A stretch of 64,000 bases of DNA, taken from Oscillospiraceae bacterium (GTDB lineage: Bacteria; Bacillota; Clostridia; Oscillospirales; Ruminococcaceae). The stretch covers positions 310,001 through 374,000 of the forward strand of contig JAGBCL010000095.1 in NCBI GenBank assembly GCA_018110825.1. The letters run 5' to 3'. Below the pieces are notes generated by a model. The model worked only from the letters and a program-made list of their open reading frames with translations, was not told where the DNA came from and searched no databases. Below are positions 17,612-25,581 of the stretch, piece after piece; the stretch's first letter is position 1; the number at the start of each line of letters is the position of its first letter. The position numbers were made by a program, and so were the translations under genes.

Positions 17612-18587
17612 TATTTTCAGTGAGCTGTACGGCACATATTACCGTACAGCAGCGAAAATTCTTGCAAAAGATTCTGTAACCGAAAGCGATATCTATAAGA
17701 TAATTTCAGAAGAAACTTTTTCTGATTCTGCACTGTTCATACCACAGAAGCTTATTCCGAGAAACGGTTTATCTGATTGGGGATTGCTTTTTTCAAAGGA
17801 CGGCAAAAGCTTTTCCTCCGTGCTTAATCATAAGCCTTTGAATATTGCAACCGAGCTTCAGAAGTGCTGGCTAAAAGCACAGCTTTCAGACCCGAAATTC
17901 AGGTTGTTTATTGATGACAACGTAATCGAAAAGCTTGAAAAGCGACTTGAAAGTGTAAAGCCGCTTTTCAGTAATTCAATGTTCAGAAGCTCTGATGTTT
18001 TCAGCGATGGAGACCCATATACCGATGAAAATTACATAAAGAATTTCCGTACAATTGTCAATGCAATCAAGGCAAAAGAAATTATTGATGTAGAATTTAT
18101 GTCTGGACGGAACGAACGCAAACATGGCCATTTTTTGCCTCTGAGACTGGAATATTCACGTAAGAATGACAAGTTCAGAATATATTGTTCAGCTTATCAC
18201 AACCGCCATTGGAGCAACGGTCTGATTAACCTTGGAAGAATAATTTCCGTAAAAAGCATTGACAGCAAGGTCAGTTATGAAACAAATATGGAAGAGTATT
18301 TCATGCTGCGTAAATGTACGGAACCGGTGATTGTTGAGGTGACTCCCGAACGCAATGGCGTTGAGCGATTTATGATGGAGTTTGCAGCGTATGAAAAATA
18401 CACAGAGCGTGACCTGAAAACAGGTGTCTGTACGGTTAAGCTGTGGTACGATAAAGCAGACGAAACCGAGGTATTGATTCGATTATTAAGTTTCGGTCCC
18501 GTCATAGAAATAAAAGCACCGCAAAGCTTTCGTGCACTTGCCGCAGAACGTGTGAAAAATCAGTATGAATTGTTAAATAAAGCATAA
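17595..18587 (+). CDS. WYL-domain regulator (second of pair)
   Basis: This 330-aa protein starts at ATG 17595 (a GTG directly before it is an alternative) and overlaps the previous gene by 17 nt, so the two are translationally coupled. It contains a WYL-like region around residues 155-245 (FLPLRLEYSRKNDKFRIYC, then LINLGRIISVKSIDS). It also has the C-terminal extension seen in the first protein, but the N-terminal part lacks an obvious helix-turn-helix. Paired WYL genes, one with and one without a clear DNA-binding domain, suggest a heteromeric regulator. Divergence from rtcB points to that target. Confidence 0.8.
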   Translation: MKRKNNIFSELYGTYYRTAAKILAKDSVTESDIYKIISEETFSDSALFIPQKLIPRNGLSDWGLLFSKDGKSFSSVLNHKPLNIATELQKCWLKAQLSDPKFRLFIDDNVIEKLEKRLESVKPLFSNSMFRSSDVFSDGDPYTDENYIKNFRTIVNAIKAKEIIDVEFMSGRNERKHGHFLPLRLEYSRKNDKFRIYCSAYHNRHWSNGLINLGRIISVKSIDSKVSYETNMEEYFMLRKCTEPVIVEVTPERNGVERFMMEFAAYEKYTERDLKTGVCTVKLWYDKADETEVLIRLLSFGPVIEIKAPQSFRALAAERVKNQYELLNKA

Positions 18588-18679
18588 TATCAATACACCA
18601 ATTATGAAAAAACTTTTATTCGGACTTTGAAACCTGAATTATAAAAACATGTTAGTTGAATTTAAATTTTTTAATTTTA

Positions 18680-18708
18680 TTGATTTTTTTGCTTTTCAAT
18701 GATATAAT
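18680..18708 (+). promoter_or_regulatory. Sigma-A promoter for the first XRE gene
   Basis: TTGATT (18680-18685), 17 bp, TATAAT (18703-18708), 40 nt upstream of the start at 18749. The surrounding 18590-18720 region is very AT-rich. Confidence 0.75.
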
Positions 18709-18748
18709 AACATAAAAATTGGTCTGATGTGAATGTTGGGAGAGCAAT

Positions 18749-19174
18749 ATGAAAATAAAAACAGACAAGCTTGAAAATCAGCTTTCTGAAATTTCAGATT
18801 TCAGTGATTACCTTGAAAAAAACAGTGAAAACCTTATTTCTGAGATAAAGCTTGCAGAATACCTGGAGCAGCTTCTTGAAACAACAGGTTGTACTAAGTC
18901 TTACATAATCAAGCAGACTAACCTCAACCGCGCATATGTCTATCAGATTTTTGAAGGCAAGAAAAATCCATCGCGTGATAAGCTTATTGCAATTGCATTT
19001 GGAATGAAGCTTGCCTTTGACGAAATTCAGGACTTGCTTAAATATGCAGGAATGCGTCAGCTTTATGCACGTGATACAAGAGATGCTGTGATTATTTTTT
19101 CTGTGCAGCACGGTTATAGCTTTGAGAAAATGAACGCTTTTCTTTACGAACAGCATCTGAAAACAATTGAATGA
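18749..19174 (+). CDS. XRE-like helix-turn-helix protein (XRE1, copy A)
   Basis: This 141-aa protein starts at the ATG at 18749 after GGGAGAG. The centre is a Cro/C1-type helix-turn-helix: YIIKQTNLNRAYVYQIFEGK, then PSRDKLIAIAFGM. The N-terminal 40 residues form an acidic helix (FSDYLEKNSENLISEIKLAE). The C-terminal 45 residues form a conserved tail (LLKYAGMRQLYARDTRDAVI). A close paralogue lies at 54681-55112 on the minus strand. Both copies are followed by the same second XRE gene, so the pair forms a regulatory cassette for the clusters described here. Confidence 0.85.
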   Translation: MKIKTDKLENQLSEISDFSDYLEKNSENLISEIKLAEYLEQLLETTGCTKSYIIKQTNLNRAYVYQIFEGKKNPSRDKLIAIAFGMKLAFDEIQDLLKYAGMRQLYARDTRDAVIIFSVQHGYSFEKMNAFLYEQHLKTIE

Positions 19175-19216
19175 ATCTGAATATGCAAGTACAATAACAA
19201 AATTTACAGTTCAGCC

Positions 19217-19252
19217 CCTAAAGATATTGATTTTTGCACCATAAAGATATTT
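19217..19252 (+). promoter_or_regulatory. Paired AAAGATATT elements upstream of XRE2 copy A
   Basis: CCTAAAGATATT (19217-19228) and ATAAAGATATTT (19241-19252) are direct repeats 24 bp apart. The same pair, 22 bp apart, precedes the paralogous gene at 54540 on the other strand. The CCTAAA half also appears in the palindromes at 19771 and 57148, so this is a likely shared operator. Confidence 0.6.
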
Positions 19253-19312
19253 GAATAAATAACCGATAGGGTATAAAGTTATAATATCTAAAGAATGGAT
19301 TGGCGGTGTAAT

Positions 19313-19663
19313 ATGAGTATTGAACGTGAAGAACTGGCAGTGAAAGTCGGTGCACGGATTCGTGATTTCCGAGCAGAACGAGGATTAAGTCAGGAAAGTC
19401 TTGCGCTGAATTCAGGTATGCATCCGGCATATCTCGGTAAAATTGAACGCGGAGAGAAATGTCCGACAATCGATACCCTCAGCAAAATCTGCAGTGGTCT
19501 TAAAATACCTGTTTGTGAGCTTCTGAATTTTGAAATCAATGTAAAACCAACTTCAGGAGAGGCTCTTCATCGTATTGAAAATGCTCTTGCAGGTGTTGAT
19601 GATGAGTCAGCTGTGAAGATAGCTGAAATAGTTGAAGGTATCGCTGAAATATATAAAAAATAA
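19313..19663 (+). CDS. XRE-family regulator (XRE2, copy A)
   Basis: This 116-aa protein starts at ATG 19313. An in-frame ATG at 19295 lacks a ribosome site. The helix-turn-helix occupies residues 10-65 (IRDFRAERGLSQESLALNSG, then PAYLGKIERGEKCPTIDTL). The C-terminal tail (about 75-116) is helical. It is nearly identical to the product at 54190-54540. The CCTAAA/AAAGATATT motif before its own gene and the related palindromes before two operons suggest this protein, or XRE1, represses those promoters. Confidence 0.92.
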   Translation: MSIEREELAVKVGARIRDFRAERGLSQESLALNSGMHPAYLGKIERGEKCPTIDTLSKICSGLKIPVCELLNFEINVKPTSGEALHRIENALAGVDDESAVKIAEIVEGIAEIYKK

Positions 19664-19672
19664 TGTAATTCT

Positions 19673-19705
19673 AAGCAGAATCGTAAGTTATGTGCGATTC
19701 TGCTT
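19673..19705 (+). terminator. Terminator after XRE2 copy A (first hairpin)
   Basis: AAGCAGAATCG (19673-19683) pairs with CGATTCTGCTT (19695-19705), followed by TGTTTTT. Confidence 0.85.
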
Positions 19706-19713
19706 TGTTTTTG

Positions 19714-19745
19714 AGTCCTTTCGTAAAAACGAAGGGACTTTTTTT
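19714..19745 (+). terminator. Second tandem terminator
   Basis: AGTCCTTTCGT (19714-19724) pairs with ACGAAGGGACT (19729-19739) and is followed by seven T. Two consecutive terminators insulate the regulators from the AAA operon. Confidence 0.88.
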
Positions 19746-19770
19746 ATGCTTTTTTGGTGATTTTGCACCA

Positions 19771-19831
19771 CCTAAAAGTACTATTTTATAATACTTTTAG
19801 GGTTGACTAAATAAGACCTTGGTGGTATAAT
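19771..19831 (+). promoter_or_regulatory. Promoter of the AAA operon with a 10-bp-arm palindromic operator
   Basis: CCTAAAAGTA (19771-19780) and TACTTTTAGG (19792-19801) form a perfect inverted repeat with an 11-bp spacer that ends 1 bp before the -35. The promoter is TTGACT (19803-19808), 17 bp, TATAAT (19826-19831). The same 10-11-10 geometry and the same promoter layout recur at 57148-57208. A repressor site shared by the two clusters is the natural reading. The leader from here to 19978 contains no gene. Confidence 0.75.
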
Positions 19832-19978
19832 ATTAGTCAGTAATTATCAAAAATCACAAAAACTCGACAAGATACAGCAAATAATTTGTGCGTTAAACCA
19901 AAATGCATGTGCTTGTTTGTAACAATCGTATCGACAAGTATAAAATCAAGTAATCAAAATTTGTATGGGGTGATAAAA

Positions 19979-20914
19979 ATGCCGATAAATACAAAGCCTA
20001 TACAGGAGCAAGCTGAACAGGAAAAGCCAAGAAAAGGAAGTCAGATGGATATTTCCTTAAGCGAACCGCATTATTCCTTTTCAGATATTATTCTGAGCCA
20101 CACGACGTCTGAAGCTGTTCAGGATGTAATTTCCATGTACACATACAGAGAAAAGGTGTATGACCATTGGGGGTTATCAAAGGTTATAAAAACACAGAAA
20201 AATATTTGTGCAAACTTTTATGGGCAATCCGGTGTAGGAAAAACAATAACTGCCCAAGCCGTTGCCGAGCAACTCGGTAAAAAAATTCTGCAGGTCAATT
20301 ATGCAGATATCGAATCAAAATACGTTGGAGAAACCTCAAAAAATCTGGTAACCATTTTTTCGGAAGCAGAAAAAAATAATGCGGTTCTGTTGTTTGATGA
20401 AGCGGACGCGTTATTGAGCCGTAGAGTAACTGAAATGCGCAGTTCAACAGATGTCAGTGTTAATCAGACACGTTCAGTTCTGCTTACGCTGTTGGATACA
20501 TTTGAGGGAATGGTGATTTTTACCACAAATTTCATTGACAATTATGACTCTGCATTTATGCGTCGAATTCCTTATCATATCGCATTTGAACTGCCTGATG
20601 AGGTCCAGAGAAAACGGCTGTGGGAACATTATCTTGTGGAAAACCTTCCGCATACGGCTGATACAGACTTTCTTACTGAAATCAGTGCAGGATGTTCAGG
20701 TGCTGATATTTCAACAGCAACATTGAATGCTGCCTTTCGTGCCGCAAGAAAGGGCCTTGATATAATACCGAATGATTTCTTCAAAGACGCTGTAACTGCA
20801 ATTATAAACAGCAAACTGGTAAATTCAGGAATGAAAAAATTAAGCGTAGTTACAAGAGAAGTTACCGAGGAATATGCATTATCGCAAATCAACAAAAAGG
20901 AGAATGAAAAATGA
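19979..20914 (+). CDS. AAA+ ATPase heading the middle operon
   Basis: This 311-aa protein starts at ATG 19979 after ATGGGGTG; 31 upstream in-frame codons are excluded. It is a single classic AAA module with Walker A GQSGVGKTITAQA, Walker B AVLLFDEADALL, a pore-loop-like KYVGETSKN and sensor 1 FTTNF. A lid has SGADISTATLNAAFRAA. It resembles the FtsH/Ycf46/spastin-type ATPases that pull on protein substrates. Its downstream partners are small membrane-anchored proteins and two larger unknown proteins, all with gaps of under 20 bp or overlaps. They may form a membrane-linked remodelling machine. Confidence 0.88.
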   Translation: MPINTKPIQEQAEQEKPRKGSQMDISLSEPHYSFSDIILSHTTSEAVQDVISMYTYREKVYDHWGLSKVIKTQKNICANFYGQSGVGKTITAQAVAEQLGKKILQVNYADIESKYVGETSKNLVTIFSEAEKNNAVLLFDEADALLSRRVTEMRSSTDVSVNQTRSVLLTLLDTFEGMVIFTTNFIDNYDSAFMRRIPYHIAFELPDEVQRKRLWEHYLVENLPHTADTDFLTEISAGCSGADISTATLNAAFRAARKGLDIIPNDFFKDAVTAIINSKLVNSGMKKLSVVTREVTEEYALSQINKKENEK

Positions 20915-21258
20915 TTTTACCTGCATTAATTTTAGGTGCCGTAATAGTTGGTACATCTTTAGTTGCAATTTTCTGGAACAAGGTTGTTGAAACACTGCAG
21001 AAAGTTATCAACAAAATTAAGGTTGCAATGAATCGTACAGTTTTAGGCTGTACCATCAAGCTGAAACGTCTGGGTGACAGATTCCAGAATCGTCAGAGTC
21101 ATTTCAGTAAGGATGAACAGGGAAACTGGCAGGAACAGATTGTTACTTACGAACAGAATGCTGAGGAAATACCTGACAAATACAAGGAAGGTAACTATGC
21201 CACTATGGATGACGAGTTTGATATTTCCGATGACCTTGAATTGCAGCTGAAACATTAA
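20911..21258 (+). CDS. Small membrane-anchored protein of the AAA operon
   Basis: This 115-aa protein overlaps the ATPase stop by 4 nt (ATGA) and has a good AAAGGAG site. A hydrophobic segment occupies residues 2-22. It is followed by a basic amphipathic stretch (about 25-60) and an acidic C terminus (DDEFDISDDLELQLKH). No known domain is visible. The strict coupling to the ATPase suggests a membrane partner. Confidence 0.7.
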   Translation: MILPALILGAVIVGTSLVAIFWNKVVETLQKVINKIKVAMNRTVLGCTIKLKRLGDRFQNRQSHFSKDEQGNWQEQIVTYEQNAEEIPDKYKEGNYATMDDEFDISDDLELQLKH

Positions 21259-21271
21259 CGGAGGAACTGAT

Positions 21272-21631
21272 ATGATAGAAAATAACTTGAAAAATAATTT
21301 TACGGGACTTAAGGATGCTTTTATATATACGATTCAATCTATGGCAGGAAAAAGAAGTATTGACACATATCTTGCTGCACTAAGCGAGGTTACAGACAAT
21401 GTAATCACAGAAAGCGAAAAAAAGAATCTGACATATAAGAACGGTACCTGTACGATGAAATATGAAGACGGCGATTGTATCAATGTTGAGTTTGTACTTA
21501 ACTTTGAAAATGAAGTCGGAAATGTGGTAAAAAAAGCTGACCGTAAGATTGCAAAAAAGACATTTACCACCGCTGCACTGAAAACTCTTCAGCAAGCAGG
21601 TTCCATGTCATTCAATATCGAACATCCTTAA
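21272..21631 (+). CDS. Small unidentified protein of the AAA operon
   Basis: This 119-aa soluble protein starts at an ATG after CGGAGGAAC. It has an N-terminal helix pair, a central beta-like stretch (YKNGTCTMKYEDGDCINVEF), and a C-terminal Lys-rich helix. Nothing in it matches a family I know. Its place between two membrane proteins in a tightly spaced operon supports it as a real gene. Confidence 0.65.
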   Translation: MIENNLKNNFTGLKDAFIYTIQSMAGKRSIDTYLAALSEVTDNVITESEKKNLTYKNGTCTMKYEDGDCINVEFVLNFENEVGNVVKKADRKIAKKTFTTAALKTLQQAGSMSFNIEHP

Positions 21632-21650
21632 AATACGTGGGGGTATACAT

Positions 21651-22409
21651 ATGCATATTATTATTGGGATTATAGTTGTTCTGTTTGTCGGTTCTTTGAT
21701 TATAACATTGTTAAAGGAATTGCTTCCTATTCTTTTGAAGCTGGCAGGAATTGTCATAGTAATCGCTATTATCGTTGCAATTGCAAAGGCAATCGGGTTG
21801 TGGAATATTGCTAAATTTTTACTTGGTGCACTTGCTGTTTTTGTGGTTTTCTGTATATTCTGCGCAGTAACAAGCAACCATAGTGAGCAGCGGCTTGATG
21901 AATATCTTGAAAGCCATTGCAAGGAGCAGGGGTGTATGTCTCCTGACAGATGGAGAAAACTTTTGCCGCAATATGTGTCACAGCTTGGTGAAGAAAGATT
22001 TGATGCAATCACAAAAGAGTTTGCGAAAAAGTGCGAACAAAGATATCTTTCAACCTCGGACCGCAGCTGGTTTTCACCTGCGGAGAGAATGATTAAGGAA
22101 AAGGGTATCGTGTCTTTTTATGAATTGATTTATAATACAAAATACCCTGCGTTCAAGTATACTCATGTGACTGATAATGTAACACTTGTTGTGAGAATGA
22201 TAGAAAAATCTGAGGAAGACAGTAATTGCATTTTTGAAAAGAAGTTTGTAGCCTCAGAGGAACAGTTCAGAAATCAGATGGTAAATTTGAAAAACGTGGA
22301 ACTTACCGAGAGATTGAGAACACATTATGGACTCAAGGACAAATACAGCTCAATGTCTGAAAAGAAGATAGAGCGTATTGAATTGTCTTTGGACGATCTG
22401 GATATATAA
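21651..22409 (+). CDS. Membrane protein with two or three N-terminal spans
   Basis: This 252-aa protein starts at ATG 21651 after GTGGGGG. Residues 2-21, about 25-46 and 52-76 are strongly hydrophobic. The rest is a soluble, charged, mostly helical cytoplasmic domain with several Cys residues (CKEQGCMS). It ends in SEKKIERIELSLDDLDI. It is not assignable to a family. It may anchor the AAA protein or its substrate at the membrane. Confidence 0.7.
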   Translation: MHIIIGIIVVLFVGSLIITLLKELLPILLKLAGIVIVIAIIVAIAKAIGLWNIAKFLLGALAVFVVFCIFCAVTSNHSEQRLDEYLESHCKEQGCMSPDRWRKLLPQYVSQLGEERFDAITKEFAKKCEQRYLSTSDRSWFSPAERMIKEKGIVSFYELIYNTKYPAFKYTHVTDNVTLVVRMIEKSEEDSNCIFEKKFVASEEQFRNQMVNLKNVELTERLRTHYGLKDKYSSMSEKKIERIELSLDDLDI

Positions 22410-22425
22410 AAAGGAAATGAAGTAT

Positions 22426-23904
22426 ATGACTATTGAAAAATACATAAAGAATAATGCATATAAATTAAGCTGGAGAACAAGCATTGCTCCGAATATTCCG
22501 TTCAAGACCCTTGAATTGATTGGAAATTCCTTTGCTGATGATATTCCTGATACTTATGTGGTAGCTGTCGGTGATGCAACCTTATTCGGTAAGGGTACAC
22601 GTGGATTTGCATTCAGTGGTTACAGTCTTTTCTTTTCGAACGACGGAAAGGAAAAATTCAAGATAGATTTCCATGAAATTACAGCTGCTGAATTTATTCC
22701 CTGCGGCAAGAGAAGACATGATAACATGTATATGCTTGATGATATTGTCAGAATTTATTGCAGAAATGGCGATACATATGATGTAGGAGAATGCCTTATC
22801 GGTTTTGACTGCGGTGAGTTTGAGTCATTTATAAATGGAATTGTTTCTCTTATAGATGATGGTGTTGAGCCGTTGTGTACAAGGCAGATTGTTTCGGTTT
22901 CAGATATGTCTGATTGTACCAAAACTGCGTATGTCAAAACCTTATGTAACTATGCATATCTCAATAACAGCTATATTGACCCGGACAGCTATTCTGCAAT
23001 TCAGAATATTATTGTACGTCTTGAGCTGAATGCTGAAGTGCGGAATGAGCTCAGGGATTATATGCAGAGCATAGAAAACAAGGTAAAAACAGGTTATCTT
23101 ATCAAATTGATTGCCGACTCCACTGATTTCGGAAGCTTTGAGGTTGTGCGGTTTGCACTTGTTCAGGACGTGCTTTATCTTCACAATTTATTGAAGCATG
23201 ACGATGCATGGCAGAATGATGGTTTTGTCGGAAGCATGATAAATGCATTCGGAATAACTCCGGAACAAGTTGATTTGCTGATTGAAGCATGCAGGCTGAA
23301 CTATAAGGTTACCCACTCAGACAATAATTTGATTTCTATGCAGTCTGATTATGATGCTTTGCAAAAGCAAGCTATAAGGCAGAATGTTCCGCTGATATCT
23401 CTTTATTGTGCAGGTTCAGCGTACAGTATCGATACGTATTTCTCAATCTTCGGCGGAAGAAACAAAAAACAGCTTTCAATAGATAAGCAGCGTGAACTTA
23501 TGCTTCAGGAAATAATTAAGAATAATCAGAAAACTGTTAATCATCTTGTGGAAGATATGAATGAAATTTCCGAACAGCTGATTTCAGAACTCCAGAAGAG
23601 CATGGTTGCAAATGAGAAAATCAAACAGCTTGCTGCCTTACTGGGACGTCTTAAAGCAGGTGCGACAAATACCGTTGACAAGGTTGAACGAACAGAACGG
23701 CTTACCTTGCTCAATTCAATTCCTCAGAGTCTTGACCAAAGGAAAATAAAAGTTTCACTCAATAAGGATTATTATGATATTATTCAGAAGTCGTATGTCT
23801 CAAAATCAGGTGTGCTCACGCTAAGAGAAAATCTCAGCATGGAAGAACTGACGAAGCTATATCGTTTTCTTTCAGATATCGGATACCCCATGAACAAAAG
23901 GTAA
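22426..23904 (+). CDS. Unknown protein with PH-like N terminus and possible TerB-like repeats
   Basis: This 492-aa protein starts at ATG 22426. The earlier ATG at 22417 touches the AAAAAGGAA site and is unlikely. Residues about 15-110 read like a beta-rich PH-type domain (VVAVGDATLFGKGTRGFAFS, then SLFFSND). Two helical stretches follow (about 165-215 and 240-300, including GITPEQVDLLIEACRLNYK). Their spacing of acidic and hydrophobic residues recalls TerB-like domains. A Gln/Glu-rich coiled coil comes at about 350-430. TerB-like identity is a guess from pattern. TerB-type proteins often sit at membranes with kinases and AAA ATPases, which would fit this operon. Confidence 0.6.
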   Translation: MTIEKYIKNNAYKLSWRTSIAPNIPFKTLELIGNSFADDIPDTYVVAVGDATLFGKGTRGFAFSGYSLFFSNDGKEKFKIDFHEITAAEFIPCGKRRHDNMYMLDDIVRIYCRNGDTYDVGECLIGFDCGEFESFINGIVSLIDDGVEPLCTRQIVSVSDMSDCTKTAYVKTLCNYAYLNNSYIDPDSYSAIQNIIVRLELNAEVRNELRDYMQSIENKVKTGYLIKLIADSTDFGSFEVVRFALVQDVLYLHNLLKHDDAWQNDGFVGSMINAFGITPEQVDLLIEACRLNYKVTHSDNNLISMQSDYDALQKQAIRQNVPLISLYCAGSAYSIDTYFSIFGGRNKKQLSIDKQRELMLQEIIKNNQKTVNHLVEDMNEISEQLISELQKSMVANEKIKQLAALLGRLKAGATNTVDKVERTERLTLLNSIPQSLDQRKIKVSLNKDYYDIIQKSYVSKSGVLTLRENLSMEELTKLYRFLSDIGYPMNKR

Positions 23905-23910
23905 ATTGAC

Positions 23911-25464
23911 GTGAAAAAAGTAAGTAGAATTGATTCTTCACATTTGAAGGATATGGGAAATGCAGCTAAGGTTCAGCGGCACCAGTTATCGTCTGCTGAA
24001 CAGCAGATGCTTCAAATGAAAAATACTGCTGCTGCAATCTCAGAAATAAATGATTATAATCTGGATTCGCTTGATGCTCTCATTGCGGAGGCAGAAGCCC
24101 TGGCCGCAAATGACGGAATAATGACTGATTCCTTTACAGAGAGCGAGTATGAATACGGTGCTCAGCTTGCAGGATTTGATGAGATTTCTGTGGAAAGAAC
24201 GAATACTATAACTCTTACCGAGGTAGTTGACTTCAATGAAAATACAAGTTGGGAAGCATATCTTCATAATGTGAATGTCTATGCAAAATCAAACAATATC
24301 GACCTGACTACCGACCCGTTTATTACCACAATGAGTCAAAATCAGATTACCGCCATTCAGGAGAGGGTAAAGAAAGATTACTACGAACGCACTCCGCAAT
24401 GCGATAAATTTGATTATCTGATTGCAACTTTCTGCGGTGTTGTTTCAGGATTGATAGACTCATTTTTTGTTGGAATACCAAAGCAGAGCGTGCTTGGTAA
24501 CTGGACTGATGAGCAGTCAAGAAAGTTTATATTAAATGCCAGTCATGTCATTCGGACATGTGAGCACGGCTCCGTCAAGTATTCTACAACTTACAGCAGT
24601 GCCGTTCATTTTTTAGAAACACAATTCCCGATAAATTATGACATGACATCTGTACCAAAAGGAATTGCTCCAGATTTTAAATTTTCGCTAGGCTCTACAA
24701 ATCACCACCTTAAATCGCTTGCCCATTGTCCTGATATTTTCGGATTGATTTTTTCAATCATTGACCAGTTTACAAATGAAACAACATTTGTTGATAACGG
24801 AAGATTGATAAGAATAGTTCCTGATAATGTGAATTCAAATTTCAGACTTGAAGGTGCAAATATTGTTGCTAAGGTCTTTTCTGCTGTTTCAAACTGGTTC
24901 GGACATCTTTTATCAGACTTCGTAGGTTCAAGCAGTACCGTAAAAGACGGCGGACGCGGTTCGGGTATTCCGATACCATTTTACGAAATGTTCAGCTTCT
25001 GCAATTTCGGCAATCTTGATGGTAATACTATTGCGGAAATGTCTGTCAAGATTTTTGAAAACGGATATGATTTAAGATTCGGAATAACCCAGTCTATTCC
25101 GGTTGCAATAAATGAATTGCTGATAAGGATGCTTTACACATTCAAATATCATTTTTACAACAAGATACCAATGAATGAGCTTCTGAAGCTGAAAGCAGAA
25201 CCAGAGCTCAACCGTATGCTTCTTGTAGGGCATAGTGCACTTTGTCTTGTTGATACAGCTGATGCGGCTGTACGCAGCGGATGCAGCAACTGGCTTGATT
25301 TTATATTGCGATTGAATGGTGCAGCATGGCTTAGACTTTCATTTGCATGCCTTGCGGAAATCAAATCAATCTATCATCGTAATCATATCGACGTAAAAAA
25401 ACTCGATAAGGAACTTGAGGATAATTGGAAAGAATTATGCACTGAAATGCTTGAAAACAAGTAA
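23911..25464 (+). CDS. Large unidentified protein closing the AAA operon
   Basis: This 517-aa protein starts with GTG at 23911, 6 nt after the previous stop. An N-terminal helical region (about 1-80) is rich in Gln, Glu and Ala. The central part has hydrophobic helices (YLIATFCGVVSGLIDSFFVG at about 168-187). A Gly-rich segment follows (VKDGGRGSGIPIPFYEMF at about 345-362). The C-terminal third is helical with further hydrophobic stretches. It could be a membrane-associated effector. I recognise no family. A perfect 15-bp terminator stem follows directly, which marks the end of the operon. Confidence 0.65.
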   Translation: MKKVSRIDSSHLKDMGNAAKVQRHQLSSAEQQMLQMKNTAAAISEINDYNLDSLDALIAEAEALAANDGIMTDSFTESEYEYGAQLAGFDEISVERTNTITLTEVVDFNENTSWEAYLHNVNVYAKSNNIDLTTDPFITTMSQNQITAIQERVKKDYYERTPQCDKFDYLIATFCGVVSGLIDSFFVGIPKQSVLGNWTDEQSRKFILNASHVIRTCEHGSVKYSTTYSSAVHFLETQFPINYDMTSVPKGIAPDFKFSLGSTNHHLKSLAHCPDIFGLIFSIIDQFTNETTFVDNGRLIRIVPDNVNSNFRLEGANIVAKVFSAVSNWFGHLLSDFVGSSSTVKDGGRGSGIPIPFYEMFSFCNFGNLDGNTIAEMSVKIFENGYDLRFGITQSIPVAINELLIRMLYTFKYHFYNKIPMNELLKLKAEPELNRMLLVGHSALCLVDTADAAVRSGCSNWLDFILRLNGAAWLRLSFACLAEIKSIYHRNHIDVKKLDKELEDNWKELCTEMLENK

Positions 25465-25465
25465 T

Positions 25466-25505
25466 AATATCCCACTTGATAACTATAAATCAAGTGGGAT
25501 ATTTC
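25466..25505 (+). terminator. Terminator of the AAA operon
   Basis: A perfect 15-bp stem (25466-25480 with 25489-25503) has an 8-nt loop and ends in ATATTTC. It is among the strongest hairpins in the window. Confidence 0.88.
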
Positions 25506-25581
25506 ATTGATTGATGTTTGCATTTATCAGAATTATGTGTTATTATATCATTGAGAAAAATATTATTTAGGAATTGAAATC

